DNA of 64,000 nt from Ruegeria lacuscaerulensis. GTDB taxonomy: Bacteria; Pseudomonadota; Alphaproteobacteria; Rhodobacterales; Rhodobacteraceae. The first letter of the stretch is position 1. Each line of letters starts with the position of its first letter. A model generated the notes under the pieces. The model searched no databases, had not been told where the DNA came from, and saw only the letters and a list, made by a program, of their open reading frames with translations. The stretch is taken from contig NZ_WQDY01000003.1 of the NCBI RefSeq assembly GCF_013033355.1, positions 372,001-436,000 on the forward strand, read 5' to 3'. Position numbers and translations under genes: made by a program. Below, piece by piece: positions 17,486 to 25,693 of this stretch.

Positions 17486-17505
17486 ACTGACATAAACCTG
17501 TCAGT
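17486..17505. promoter_or_regulatory. Perfect 20-nt inverted repeat, likely WYL operator
   Basis: ACTGACA-TAAACC-TGTCAGT is a perfect 7+6+7 inverted repeat 49 bases upstream of the start of the ABM-like gene that leads the WYL operon. The symmetry, spacing and position strongly suggest a dimeric repressor site, most simply for the WYL regulator itself. It also lies 150 bases before tatA. Confidence 0.65.
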
Positions 17506-17655
17506 AGAAGAAATCCAGCGCCCAAAAAACGCGTGAACGGAGCGAATTCGAACGCGGATTTGATCTGGCGCACTGTTGTCCACGGCTCGTCAGGCGTAGA
17601 CACATGGCCAAACAACATTCCCGACGCGTGGCGTCGATGTAGAAGGAGACAAGAC

Positions 17656-17871
17656 ATGCTTAACAATATCGGCCTTCCCGGCCTGCTGCTGATCGCCGTT
17701 GTGGTTCTGGTTCTGTTTGGCCGCGGCAAAATCAGCTCGCTGATGGGCGAAGTGGGCAAAGGCATCACCTCGTTCAAGAAGGGCGTCAAAGAGGGCGCGG
17801 ATGAGCTGGAACAGGACGCGTCCGAGATGGCCAAGGACGTTACCCCCGAGACCGACAAAGACAAGGCCTAA
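17656..17871 (+). CDS. tatA: Sec-independent translocase subunit TatA
   Basis: A 71-residue TatA: one N-terminal membrane helix ([18 protein letters not shown]), the hinge with FGRGK, an amphipathic helix ([22 protein letters not shown]) and an acidic tail. It forms the pore-like assembly for folded proteins bearing twin-arginine signals. The start is fixed by AGAAGGAGAC a few bases before the ATG at 17656; the frame is open upstream but lacks family sequence. First gene of tatABC, six bases before tatB. Confidence 0.95.
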   Translation: MLNNIGLPGLLLIAVVVLVLFGRGKISSLMGEVGKGITSFKKGVKEGADELEQDASEMAKDVTPETDKDKA

Positions 17872-17877
17872 GCGCAG

Positions 17878-18336
17878 ATGTTTGATCTGGGCTGGACCGA
17901 GCTTCTGGTCATCGGCGTTGTTGCCCTGATCGTTGTGGGGCCAAAGGACCTGCCGGTGCTGTTCCGCAATGTGGGGCGGTTTGTCGGCAAGGCTCGCGGC
18001 ATGGCGCGCGAGTTTTCCAGCGCCATGAACGAGGCTGCTGACCAGGCGGGCGTCAATGACATCAAGAAGGGTCTGAACGCGGCCACCAACCCTGTCGGCA
18101 GCGCCATGGACGGCGTGAAAGAGGCCGCGCAGGATCTGGCCAAGAGCATGGACCCAACCAAGTTCGACTCCGACAGCGAAACCGGCAAACTGGCAGCCGA
18201 ACGCGCCGAGCAGGCCAAGAAGATTCAAGCCTCGACCGCGCGCGCTGCCGCCGAGCGCAAGGCGAAAGAGGCCGCTGACGCCCTGGCCAAAGCCGAAGAA
18301 GCCGAGGCCGCGTTGAAAACCGAAAGCAAATCATGA
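17878..18336 (+). CDS. tatB: Sec-independent translocase subunit TatB
   Basis: A 152-residue TatB with the conserved start [30 protein letters not shown] (one membrane helix, then the GPKDLP hinge) and a long amphipathic/charged helix ending in a Lys/Glu/Ala-rich tail. TatB forms the twin-arginine signal receptor with TatC. It overlaps tatC by ATGA, indicating coupled translation. A probable Tat substrate, the SYLF lipoprotein, is encoded at 52597-53169. Confidence 0.95.
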   Translation: MFDLGWTELLVIGVVALIVVGPKDLPVLFRNVGRFVGKARGMAREFSSAMNEAADQAGVNDIKKGLNAATNPVGSAMDGVKEAAQDLAKSMDPTKFDSDSETGKLAAERAEQAKKIQASTARAAAERKAKEAADALAKAEEAEAALKTESKS

Positions 18337-19205
18337 CCAAGACCGACGAGATCGAGGACAGCTCGGCCCCATTGATCGAGCATCTGGCAGAACTGCGTAC
18401 GCGGCTTATCCACTGCGTCGTGGCGTTTCTGATCGGGATGATCATCTGCTTTACAGTGGCCACCCCGCTGTTCAACTTTCTGACGCAACCGTTGTGTGAC
18501 GTTCTGGCCGAACGCGGGCAGGATTGCGGGCTGATCTTCATCTCGCCGCAGGAAGGGTTCTTTGTCGCCATCAAGGTCTCGCTGCTGGGTGGGTTCATTC
18601 TGGCCTTTCCCTATATTGGGATGCAGATGTGGCGGTTCGTGGCTCCGGGATTGTATAAGTCTGAAAAGAACGCGTTCCTGCCGTTCATGCTGGCCTCGCC
18701 CTTCATGTTCCTATTGGGGGCCAGCTTTGCCTTTTATGTGGTTACTCCGCTGGCGTATGACTTCTTCCTTGGCTTCCAACAATTCGGCGCTGAAGGGGAG
18801 GCCGTGACGGATGGCGTAACCGCCGCACCGCTGAGCGTGGTCTTTCAGGGCTCAGCACAGGAATATCTGAACCTGACGATCAAGTTCATCGTAGCCTTTG
18901 GTCTGTGTTTCCAGCTACCGGTTCTGCTGACGCTGATGGGCAAGGCGGGGCTGGTAACGGCTGAAGGTTTGGGCTCGGTTCGCAAATACGCGGTGGTCGC
19001 TATTCTGGTGCTTGCCGCGCTGGTAACACCGCCCGATGTGATTACTCAGGTGATCCTGTTCGTGGTGGTCTACGGACTGTACGAAATCTCAATCTTCCTC
19101 GTGGCCCGTGTCGAGAAAAAGCGCGAAGAACAGCTGCGCGCTGACGGCTACTATGACGACGAAGAAGAGGCGGATGCCGAAATCGTCGACGAAGAAAGCA
19201 AGTAA
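18333..19205 (+). CDS. tatC: Sec-independent translocase subunit TatC
   Basis: A 290-residue polytopic protein with the TatC hallmarks: [15 protein letters not shown] at the N-terminus, the [18 protein letters not shown] segment, six membrane helices, and the late [11 protein letters not shown] motif. It recognises the twin-arginine signal. The C-terminal tail after the last helix is acidic ([15 protein letters not shown]). Followed by a strong terminator. Confidence 0.95.
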   Translation: MTKTDEIEDSSAPLIEHLAELRTRLIHCVVAFLIGMIICFTVATPLFNFLTQPLCDVLAERGQDCGLIFISPQEGFFVAIKVSLLGGFILAFPYIGMQMWRFVAPGLYKSEKNAFLPFMLASPFMFLLGASFAFYVVTPLAYDFFLGFQQFGAEGEAVTDGVTAAPLSVVFQGSAQEYLNLTIKFIVAFGLCFQLPVLLTLMGKAGLVTAEGLGSVRKYAVVAILVLAALVTPPDVITQVILFVVVYGLYEISIFLVARVEKKREEQLRADGYYDDEEEADAEIVDEESK

Positions 19206-19223
19206 ACCGGCTTAACCCGGATC

Positions 19224-19253
19224 AGGCGCGCCCATTCGTGGCGCGCCTTTTTT
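19224..19253 (+). terminator. Strong intrinsic terminator of tatABC
   Basis: AGGCGCGCC and GGCGCGCCT form a perfect 9-bp stem with loop CATTCGT, followed by six T. It lies 19 bases after the tatC stop. Confidence 0.9.
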
Positions 19254-19316
19254 ATGCGCGGGTCTTGCCGCTTGCATCTGATCATGGTTTGAACCCCAAA
19301 ACAGCCGGAGGCCCTG

Positions 19317-20159
19317 ATGGATGACCAAGCCCTGAACCGCATTGCTGATGCCTTGGAGCGAATGGCTCCAGCCCCCTTGGCAGCCCCTGATTTCGGCGCG
19401 GCCCCGGCTTTTGTCTGGCATGTGGACCCTGACCGGCTGGAACCAGTAACCAAGGTGAACCGGGTCGATTTGGACCTGCTGGTGGGCATCAACCGCTCGC
19501 GCGACACGCTTCTGGACAACACACGGCGCTTTGCGGCTGGGTACAAGGCAAACAATGCGTTGCTCTGGGGTGCGCGGGGTATGGGTAAGTCCAGCCTTGT
19601 CAAAGCGGTCCACGGGAGCCTGCAAGATGAATACCCCGATCTGAAACTGGTCGAACTTCAGCGCGAGGACATGGGCTCGGTCGCGCGTCTGCTAAACCAT
19701 CTGCGGGCCGCGCCGCATCGGTTCATCCTGTTCTGCGATGATCTTTCGTTCAGCCATGATGACCAACACTACAAATCGCTCAAGGCGGTGCTGGACGGCG
19801 GTATCGAAGGTCGCCCGGAAAATGTGGTGTTCTACGCCACCTCGAACCGCCGACACCTGATGCCGCGGGACATGATCGAAAACGAACGCTCCAGCGCCAT
19901 CAACCCGTCCGAGGCGGTCGAGGAAAAAGTCTCACTCTCCGACCGCTTCGGCCTTTGGCTGGGCTTCCACCCCTGCGATCAGGACGAATACCTCGCCATG
20001 ATCAACCGCTACTGCGCCGCCTATGGCGTCAACGTCGCCCCCGACACCCTGCGCGCAGAAGCCATCGAATGGCAGGCCACACGCGGCGCTCGTTCTGGCC
20101 GTGTAGCGTGGCAATTCTTCGTCGATCTGGCCGGGCGCACCGGCGCGCATATAGGCTGA
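19317..20159 (+). CDS. DUF815-type AAA+ ATPase
   Basis: A 280-residue P-loop protein: Walker A is GARGMGKSS (about 84-92), Walker B is FILFCDDLSF (about 140-149), then YATSNRRHLMPRD as sensor-like region. The N-terminal helix (LNRIADALERM) precedes the core. This is the DUF815 family of small AAA+ proteins of unknown client. It follows the tat terminator with its own start and is convergent with an SDR; neither tells its role. Confidence 0.85.
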   Translation: MDDQALNRIADALERMAPAPLAAPDFGAAPAFVWHVDPDRLEPVTKVNRVDLDLLVGINRSRDTLLDNTRRFAAGYKANNALLWGARGMGKSSLVKAVHGSLQDEYPDLKLVELQREDMGSVARLLNHLRAAPHRFILFCDDLSFSHDDQHYKSLKAVLDGGIEGRPENVVFYATSNRRHLMPRDMIENERSSAINPSEAVEEKVSLSDRFGLWLGFHPCDQDEYLAMINRYCAAYGVNVAPDTLRAEAIEWQATRGARSGRVAWQFFVDLAGRTGAHIG

Positions 20160-20166
20160 TCCGCCC

Positions 20167-20218
20167 GCTTCATCTGGCTAAAAATATCCCCGCCGGAGGC
20201 ATGGCCCGCAAGGGCCAT
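20167..20218. repeat. Dispersed intergenic repeat, copy 1
   Basis: The 36-nt core at 20167-20202 matches 58517-58552 except at two positions. It runs into a perfect hairpin (ATGGCCC, loop GCAA, GGGCCAT, 20201-20218). The second copy has a hairpin at the same place with different stem bases. Located between convergent genes, where it could end or protect both transcripts. Similar intergenic sequences are, to my memory, common in Rhodobacterales genomes. Confidence 0.7.
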
Positions 20219-20222
20219 TCCC

Positions 20223-20867
20223 TTATAGAGACGCCAAAATCCGGGCCGCCTCATCCGCAGGGCTCGTCAAAGCATCACGGTCCTCGCCGGGATGAAACCG
20301 CGCGCGCACGGCCGTTGGCATGGGCGCAGGTTCCACAATCGACACACGTGGCCCTGTGCGCTCGGTCTCGGCCGCCCAACTGCGGGCCAAAGCCATCTGA
20401 GCGCCCTTGGTCGCGCCATAGATGCCATAGAACTTGTCGCCCGCTTTGGGGTCGTCAAAGAACACGGCATGACCGCTCTCGCCCAGCAACGGAGCGATAT
20501 AGGGAATCAAAACCGAAGTCGCCGTGGCATTCACATTGACGGCCTTTGCCCATTCCTTCGGGTCGATAAAGTGCGCAGGCGTCAGAGCCGAGCTGTGAAC
20601 AGCCGTGTGCAGCCACAGATCCACCTTGCCCCAACGATCATGAATACCCCGGCACAGCGTCGCCATGGCGTTCGGGTCGGCGATGTCCATGGGGGCCAGC
20701 GTGGCCGCGCCACCTTTGGCCTGAATACGGTCATCCAGCTCTTCCAGCCCACCGGTGGTACGGGCGACAGCGACAATGTGGTACTCGGGGGCCAGCGCCT
20801 CGGCCAGAGCAGCGCCCAAGCCCCGTGACGCCCCAGTGATTAGGGCAATTTTGGTCTGATCGGTCAT
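20223..20867 (-). CDS. SDR-family oxidoreductase
   Basis: A 214-residue short SDR with TGASRGLGAALAEAL at the N-terminus and YGATK as the Tyr/Lys site (about residue 149). The usual NAG motif reads HTAVHSS, unlike most SDRs, and FFDDPKAGDKFYGIYGATKGAQMALARSW surrounds the active site. Substrate unknown. Convergent with the DUF815 gene; the small 82-aa gene lies upstream on the same strand, 41 bases away. Confidence 0.8.
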   Translation of the reverse strand: MTDQTKIALITGASRGLGAALAEALAPEYHIVAVARTTGGLEELDDRIQAKGGAATLAPMDIADPNAMATLCRGIHDRWGKVDLWLHTAVHSSALTPAHFIDPKEWAKAVNVNATATSVLIPYIAPLLGESGHAVFFDDPKAGDKFYGIYGATKGAQMALARSWAAETERTGPRVSIVEPAPMPTAVRARFHPGEDRDALTSPADEAARILASL

Positions 20868-20908
20868 GACAGCGGTTTGAACCCCCGCAGGCAGGGCGTC
20901 AAGTCGGT

Positions 20909-21157
20909 TTAGCTGCCGGGAATGGCGATGCGCCGGGTCTGGCCGCTTTGTCGCAGCATCACGCCATCCGGATCAATTGCCACCACAGTGCCCGAGGATA
21001 CGCGGCTGCCGGGCTTGACCTCTTTCACTCGTCCCGACGACAATCGCATGAGCGCGCGCAAATCCGATTTCGGGCCAAAGACCCCAAGGAGGGATACAGA
21101 GTTCTTTTTAAGCGCGCTTTTTTGCGTGGCCGCGCTTTTGACGGTGGCGTTCGACAT
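20909..21157 (-). CDS. Small hypothetical protein (82 aa)
   Basis: A basic 82-residue protein. The last 45 residues (LSSGRVKEVKPGSRVSSGTVVAIDPDGVMLRQSG..RRIAIPG) look like a small beta-barrel of the kind found in pilus-assembly or secretion periplasmic domains; the N-terminus is low-complexity. No signal peptide is seen. The conserved look of the strand-rich half supports a real gene. It is the first gene after purF on this strand, but two terminators separate them. Confidence 0.6.
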   Translation of the reverse strand: MSNATVKSAATQKSALKKNSVSLLGVFGPKSDLRALMRLSSGRVKEVKPGSRVSSGTVVAIDPDGVMLRQSGQTRRIAIPGS

Positions 21158-21242
21158 AAATTCCGGCCGGGCCGCAGCGGCCCGATCCCTTGTTGTGAGT
21201 GCTTGGTAGGCGGGGCCTTAACAAAGCCAACCAGTAAGAAAA

Positions 21243-21360
21243 ACCCCCTTGGGGGATCACGAAAACGACAGCGAATGTGCCCGTGGAGAAGCCCTTGAGC
21301 TTACGTTTTCTTCGCCGCAGAGTTGTGGGCGAAAACCCACCGATCCAGTATGCACGGGCA
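21243..21360 (-). ncRNA. Candidate structured RNA or leader between two terminators
   Basis: On the minus strand, 21360-21353 pairs with 21285-21278 (TGCCCGTG with CACGGGCA, 8 bp). Inside are a GTGGG/CCCAC hairpin with loop TTTTCG and a weaker AAGC/GCTT hairpin. A terminator-type stem follows (CCCC, CAAG, GGGG) and then five T (21243-21255 plus the T run). The shape is a small multi-branched RNA with its own terminator. It starts directly after the purF terminator and ends 86 bases before the 82-aa gene, so it is either a separate small RNA or an attenuating leader. No Rfam family recognised by eye. Confidence 0.35.
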
Positions 21361-21396
21361 AAAAGAAAGCCCGCATCACTTCAGTGACGCGGGCCT
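21359..21396 (-). terminator. Intrinsic terminator of purF
   Basis: GCCCGC.ATCACT and AGTGAC.GCGGGC form a 12-bp stem with one mismatch and a two-base apex (21369-21394). On the minus strand it is followed by TTTCTTTTT. It lies 27 bases beyond the purF stop. Confidence 0.9.
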
Positions 21397-21422
21397 TCGT
21401 CATTGCCGATTCGGTATATAAA

Positions 21423-22946
21423 CTAACCCGAGGCCAGTTTTGCGGCGTTCCACGATCCGCCGGGTACCTGCATATCCTCGCGTTTTTTGCTGACGCGGCT
21501 GCTGTTTTCCAGCGTGTCCAGGTAATCCCCACTGACGCTGCCAGTGATGTAATTTCCGTCGAAACACGAACAGTCAAAAGCCTCGATCTCGGGGTTTCCT
21601 TCCTTGGCCGCCCAGATCAGATCGTCGAGGTTTTGATAAAACAATGCATCCGCGCCCAGTTCCTGCCGGATTTCTTCAATATCCTTGCCATTAGCGACCA
21701 GCTCATGCTTGGTGGGCATGTCGATGCCATAGACATTGGGATATTTCACAGGCGGCGAGGCGCTGGCGATATAGACTTTCTTCGCTCCGGCCTCGCGGCA
21801 CATCTGCACGATTTTCTTGATCGTGTTGCCGCGCACAATGGAATCGTCGATCAGCAGCACGTTGTGACCTTTGAACTCCAACGGAACCGCGTTCAGCTTG
21901 CGGCGCACAGATTTTTGACGCTCTTCCTGACCGGGCATGATGAAGGTCCGGCCCACATAGCGGTTCTTTACCAAACCCTCGCGGTATGGGATGCCAGTTG
22001 CCTTGGCGACCTCCAGCGCGACGGGACGGGCGCTGTCCGGCACAGGAATAATGCGGTCGATATCCAGACCGGCGGCCTCGATCTGTCGGGCCAGTGTTTG
22101 ACCCATGCGCATTTGGGTTTTGTAAACCGAAACCCCATCCAGCAGCGAATCCGGACGCGCCAGATAAACATACTCGAAAATGCAGGGCGTCAGTTGCCCA
22201 TCAACCGCCTGGAATGTGTGCATGTTGCCGTCCAGATCGATCAAGATCGCCTCGCCGGGTTTCACATCGCGTAGTTTGTCAAAGCCGTTGATGCCAAAGG
22301 CCACATCCTCAGAGGCAAAGGCATAGTCGTCACCCTTTCCATCCACATCACGCTTGGCGACCGAAAGCGGTCGGATGCCATAGGGATCACGGAAGGCCAG
22401 CATTCCGACGCCTGCGACAAGACAGATCACCGAATAGGCGCCCTGTACCCGCTCCATTGTCATCTTGACGCCGGCAAACAGGTTGCGGATCGGTTCTGCA
22501 TTGCCGTTAACCTTGATCGCATCGGCGACCTTGTCGGCCAGCACGTTCAGCAGGATCTCGGAATCCGAAGTGGTGCGCAGGTGGCGGCTGTATTTAGCGG
22601 TCACCTTTTCGCGCTGTTCGGCGGTGTTGGTGATGTTGCCGTTATGGACCAGATAGATGCCGTAGGGCGCATTGACGAAAAAAGGCTGTGCCTCGGCCGC
22701 GCTGAGCGAGCCTGCGGTCGGATAGCGTACATGGCCCATGCCAACTTTGCCCAGCAAGGTTTCTGCGTCCTTGGCGTTGAACACGTCTTTGACCAGACCG
22801 TTGGCCTTTTTCTCTCGGAAGAACTCTCCGGTATATGTGACGATCCCCGAGGCGTCTTGCCCCCGGTGCTGCAGCATCAGCAGCCCGTCATAGATTTCCG
22901 CAAAGACATCATGTGTCCTGCTTGCGATCCCCAAAATCCCACACAT
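21423..22946 (-). CDS. purF: Amidophosphoribosyltransferase
   Basis: A 507-residue enzyme for the first committed step of purine synthesis (PRPP plus glutamine to phosphoribosylamine). Met is followed by Cys2, the N-terminal nucleophile of the glutaminase domain (CGILGIA), so no long propeptide is present. The PRPP site is VLLIDDSIVRGNTI in the C-terminal phosphoribosyltransferase domain. GGAG precedes the ATG by seven bases. A possible 51-codon frame ends 17 bases upstream. cvpA lies further upstream on the same strand beyond a small gene on the other strand. Confidence 0.95.
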   Translation of the reverse strand: MCGILGIASRTHDVFAEIYDGLLMLQHRGQDASGIVTYTGEFFREKKANGLVKDVFNAKDAETLLGKVGMGHVRYPTAGSLSAAEAQPFFVNAPYGIYLVHNGNITNTAEQREKVTAKYSRHLRTTSDSEILLNVLADKVADAIKVNGNAEPIRNLFAGVKMTMERVQGAYSVICLVAGVGMLAFRDPYGIRPLSVAKRDVDGKGDDYAFASEDVAFGINGFDKLRDVKPGEAILIDLDGNMHTFQAVDGQLTPCIFEYVYLARPDSLLDGVSVYKTQMRMGQTLARQIEAAGLDIDRIIPVPDSARPVALEVAKATGIPYREGLVKNRYVGRTFIMPGQEERQKSVRRKLNAVPLEFKGHNVLLIDDSIVRGNTIKKIVQMCREAGAKKVYIASASPPVKYPNVYGIDMPTKHELVANGKDIEEIRQELGADALFYQNLDDLIWAAKEGNPEIEAFDCSCFDGNYITGSVSGDYLDTLENSSRVSKKREDMQVPGGSWNAAKLASG

Positions 22947-22963
22947 GTACGGGCTCCAATTTT

Positions 22964-23119
22964 CTATGACGATTTGAGAGGTTTCGGTGACTGGTGGTGC
23001 TGGATGGCAGTATCTGAGGACTCGATCGCCTGACAGGCGTTGAATGCGCGCGCTTTGTCCTTTGCAGGGGCGGGCACGTGAGAAAACAGATACAGCAAGA
23101 TCGGCAGCTCCGATTCCAT
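22964..23119 (-). CDS. Putative small protein upstream of purF (51 aa)
   Basis: An ATG-to-TAG frame of 51 codons (MESELPILLYLFSHVPAPA... ending KPLKSS) ends 17 bases before purF on the same strand. Codon third positions are GC-rich, like neighbouring real genes, which argues for coding use. The ribosome binding site is weak (GAGAG about 9 bases off). It could be a small protein or a leader peptide controlling purF. No relatives are known to me. Moderate to low confidence. Confidence 0.35.
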   Translation of the reverse strand: MESELPILLYLFSHVPAPAKDKARAFNACQAIESSDTAIQHHQSPKPLKSS

Positions 23120-23300
23120 GTCAGTTCGGCTCTCACATAATGCCTTACGGTGCCTGTGTCATCAAAGGATCACAATTGCGATTTGACGCAGGTGGTTTTT
23201 GCGGGAATTGCGCTTCAAACAGTGACAGGTCAGGCCGCATGTGCTGTCATTTCTGTGATTACCAATTTTCTGTTTTGATACCATTCGGACGGACCTACCC
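23120..23300. other. Intergenic region between purF side and Cys-rich gene
   Basis: Together with the small frame above, this is the only stretch over 300 bases without a firm gene (22947-23300). I see no strong hairpin, terminator, tRNA or convincing promoter. It must hold promoters for two divergent transcripts. Confidence 0.5.
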
Positions 23301-23522
23301 ATGTGGCAACACAAACAAGGACAAAAAAAAGAAACACAGCCAAAACGCAGATGTCACCGATGCCGTGGCATGGGTCGGTCTCCCTGTCCGATTTGCAACG
23401 GCGCGGGCGAAGTTGTCAAAAGCCGAGACATTCACGGAAAACCAATCTTTACACGGTGTACCGGGTGTTTTGGGCTCAAAAACATCAAATGCACGGTCTG
23501 TGCGGGTGAAGGGTTCACCTGA
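23301..23522 (+). CDS. Cys-rich mini-protein with DnaJ-like zinc repeats
   Basis: A 73-residue protein that is almost only a zinc-finger module: four CxxC-type repeats (CHRCRGMG, CPICNGAG, CTGCFGLK, CTVCAGEG), resembling the CxxCxGxG repeats of the DnaJ central domain. Without a J-domain it is not a DnaJ. It could bind two zinc ions and unfolded protein or RNA. A short Lys/Gln-rich start (MWQHKQGQKKETQPKRR) precedes it. A bidirectional terminator separates it from the convergent cvpA gene. Role unknown. Confidence 0.7.
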   Translation: MWQHKQGQKKETQPKRRCHRCRGMGRSPCPICNGAGEVVKSRDIHGKPIFTRCTGCFGLKNIKCTVCAGEGFT

Positions 23523-23539
23523 GCAATACAGTCTTGCCC

Positions 23540-23569
23540 AAAAAAAAGCCCGGTCCATGCCGGGCTTTT
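23540..23569. terminator. Bidirectional terminator
   Basis: AAGCCCGG and CCGGGCTT pair over a 6-base loop, with eight A before and four T after. It can serve the rightward Cys-rich gene and the leftward cvpA gene. Confidence 0.85.
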
Positions 23570-23572
23570 CGC

Positions 23573-24169
23573 TTATTCTGTGGTTGCCGGGGCGGCTTCG
23601 GGTGTGACCTCGCCGCCTTCTGTGCAGCTTGCCACCAACTCCTCGTATTGGCGTGTCACCCAACCGAGCGCTGCTTCGGGGTTCTGTTCTTCGATCTGAC
23701 CGCTGAACTGTTCAAACACCTTGGCCGAGCGGCTTTCATCGACGATCGTATATGACTGACCTGTCATGACGGTATCGTAGACAAAGAATGCGATTGCGAC
23801 CAGCAGGATGCCGCGCGCGATCCCGAAGAAGAAGCCAAGTGCTTGATCCAAACCACCCAGGGCTGAGCGTTGCACAAGCGACGAAAATAGAGGGGTGAAG
23901 ATGCTGACCACGATCAGCGCCACCGCAAAGACCGCCGCAAAACCGGTGATAACAGACAATTCACAACTGTCTTGCAAGAAATCTCCGACGACCGGAACCT
24001 CTTTCACCAATGGCACCGCTTGAGGTGCAAAAATAAAGGCCAGTACCGCGGCTGCGACCCATCCCGCAATTGCCAGAATCTCACGCAACAAACCGCGGGA
24101 ATAGGCCAGAAGGCCCGACACCACGATGATCAGGGCAACCACCCCGTCAATAATTGTAAAACCTTCCAT
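23573..24169 (-). CDS. cvpA: CvpA family membrane protein
   Basis: A 198-residue protein with four hydrophobic segments in the first 135 residues and the CvpA signature IIDGVVALIIVVSGLLAYSRGLLREILAI. A soluble acidic/Ala-rich tail follows. CvpA proteins are linked to envelope stress and colicin V export; purF is next in the leftward order, as in the E. coli cvpA-purF pair, though here a small opposite gene lies between. radA is 42 bases upstream on the same strand. Confidence 0.9.
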   Translation of the reverse strand: MEGFTIIDGVVALIIVVSGLLAYSRGLLREILAIAGWVAAAVLAFIFAPQAVPLVKEVPVVGDFLQDSCELSVITGFAAVFAVALIVVSIFTPLFSSLVQRSALGGLDQALGFFFGIARGILLVAIAFFVYDTVMTGQSYTIVDESRSAKVFEQFSGQIEEQNPEAALGWVTRQYEELVASCTEGGEVTPEAAPATTE

Positions 24170-24210
24170 GGCCCTCGCCTGTAATTTTTTCAGCCTCTTA
24201 AGGCGTTACC

Positions 24211-25572
24211 TTAACCTGCTCCGAAGGTTTCGCCAACAAACCCTACCAAATCAGAGGGGCGGGTGAGTGTCAGACCTGCCACAGTGCCAGTTTTGCCACC
24301 TGCCGGAGCTATGGCTGATGTGAAACCAAGTTTCTGGGCTTCTTTCAACCTATTTTCGGTTTGTGCAGCTGGTCTTAGAGCACCTGACAGAGAGATTTCC
24401 CCGAATACAACGGTGTCTGAAGGCAGAGCTGTATCCTCGCGCGCGCTCAGCAAAGCGGCGGCAACGGCAAGGTCTGCTGCCGGCTCGCTAATTTTTAATC
24501 CGCCTGCAACGTTTAGATATACGTCCAACCCAGTGAAGGGGACGCCACAGCGGGCTTCAAGCACCGCCAGTATCATAGCAAGTCTACCGCTGTCCCACCC
24601 GACGACCGTGCGACGCGGTTGCGAATGTGGTGATGGCGCGACAAGTGCTTGTAATTCAACCAAAACCGGGCGCGTTCCTTCGATTCCGGCAAATACCGCC
24701 GAGCCAGGGCTGGGTGTTCCGCGCTCGGACAAAAACAGGGCAGAGGGGTTCGTGACCTGGGCCAGTCCTTTACCCGTCATTTCGAAAACGCCGATCTCGT
24801 CCGCAGGACCAAAACGGTTCTTCACCGCACGCAGGATACGGAACTGATGGCCACGTTCCCCTTCAAAATAGAGCACAGTGTCAACCATGTGTTCGACGAC
24901 ACGGGGGCCTGCGATCTGACCCTCTTTGGTTACATGGCCGACCATGATGATCGAAATGCCATGTCGTTTCGCAAACGTGGTCAATTCATGCGCTGCTGCC
25001 CTTACTTGTGACACCGATCCGGGGGCGCTGTCGACATTGTCCGCCCACATGGTCTGAATCGAGTCGATAATGGCAAGGCCGGGTTTTTCCGCTTCAAGCG
25101 TGGTAAGGATGTTGCGCAGGTTTGTTTCTGCCGCGAGTTGCACCGGCGCGTCCTCCAGTCCCAGACGGCGGGCGCGCATCCGCACCTGGGCGCTGGCTTC
25201 CTCGCCCGAGACATAGATGGTCTTGACGCCAGCACGAGCAAACCGTGCGGCGGCTTGCAACAGAAGGGTGGATTTGCCGATGCCCGGATCTCCGCCCACC
25301 AGCAGGGCCGAGGCGGGGACAAGGCCACCGCCCAGCACGCGATCCAGTTCCTCGACCCCACACATTGTGCGAGGCGGAGGGGTTTCCTCGGTCGACAGGT
25401 CCGTGAGTGCGATGGTCTGGCCCCGCTTGCCGCCGAGGGATTTCTTGGCCGGGCCAGCCGAAAGGGGGGCTTCTTGTATGATCGTGTTCCACTCGCCGCA
25501 GCCGTCACAGCGGCCGGACCAGCGGGAATGCGTGGCACCACAGGCCGAGCATGAAAAAGTCGTCTTTGCCAT
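24211..25572 (-). CDS. radA: DNA repair protein RadA
   Basis: About 453 residues. C4 zinc finger at 8-25 (CSAC ... CDGC), RecA-like core with Walker A GGDPGIGKST (93-102), the RadA-specific KNRFG motif near 250 and a Lon-protease-like C-terminal domain. RadA helps branch migration during recombination. The ATG at 25572 starts MAKTTFSCSACG, the normal family beginning; the frame runs 18 codons further but without family sequence. Followed by cvpA. Confidence 0.95.
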   Translation of the reverse strand: MAKTTFSCSACGATHSRWSGRCDGCGEWNTIIQEAPLSAGPAKKSLGGKRGQTIALTDLSTEETPPPRTMCGVEELDRVLGGGLVPASALLVGGDPGIGKSTLLLQAAARFARAGVKTIYVSGEEASAQVRMRARRLGLEDAPVQLAAETNLRNILTTLEAEKPGLAIIDSIQTMWADNVDSAPGSVSQVRAAAHELTTFAKRHGISIIMVGHVTKEGQIAGPRVVEHMVDTVLYFEGERGHQFRILRAVKNRFGPADEIGVFEMTGKGLAQVTNPSALFLSERGTPSPGSAVFAGIEGTRPVLVELQALVAPSPHSQPRRTVVGWDSGRLAMILAVLEARCGVPFTGLDVYLNVAGGLKISEPAADLAVAAALLSAREDTALPSDTVVFGEISLSGALRPAAQTENRLKEAQKLGFTSAIAPAGGKTGTVAGLTLTRPSDLVGFVGETFGAG

Positions 25573-25693
25573 GCGGCCCTTGGTGCCCGAGGTGGGGCGG
25601 TTCTTCAAGCCCTTGCGGGCTTTCATTTCCGCCGGTGGCGCGCCACGTCCTCAAGCCCTGCGGGCCATCGTCCGCGGCGGGCGCCTGTGGCGC

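Noticed and set aside
22947-23300. A tRNA or riboswitch in the long gap upstream of purF
   Set aside because: No cloverleaf, no T-loop sequence and no terminator-type hairpin could be found by eye.
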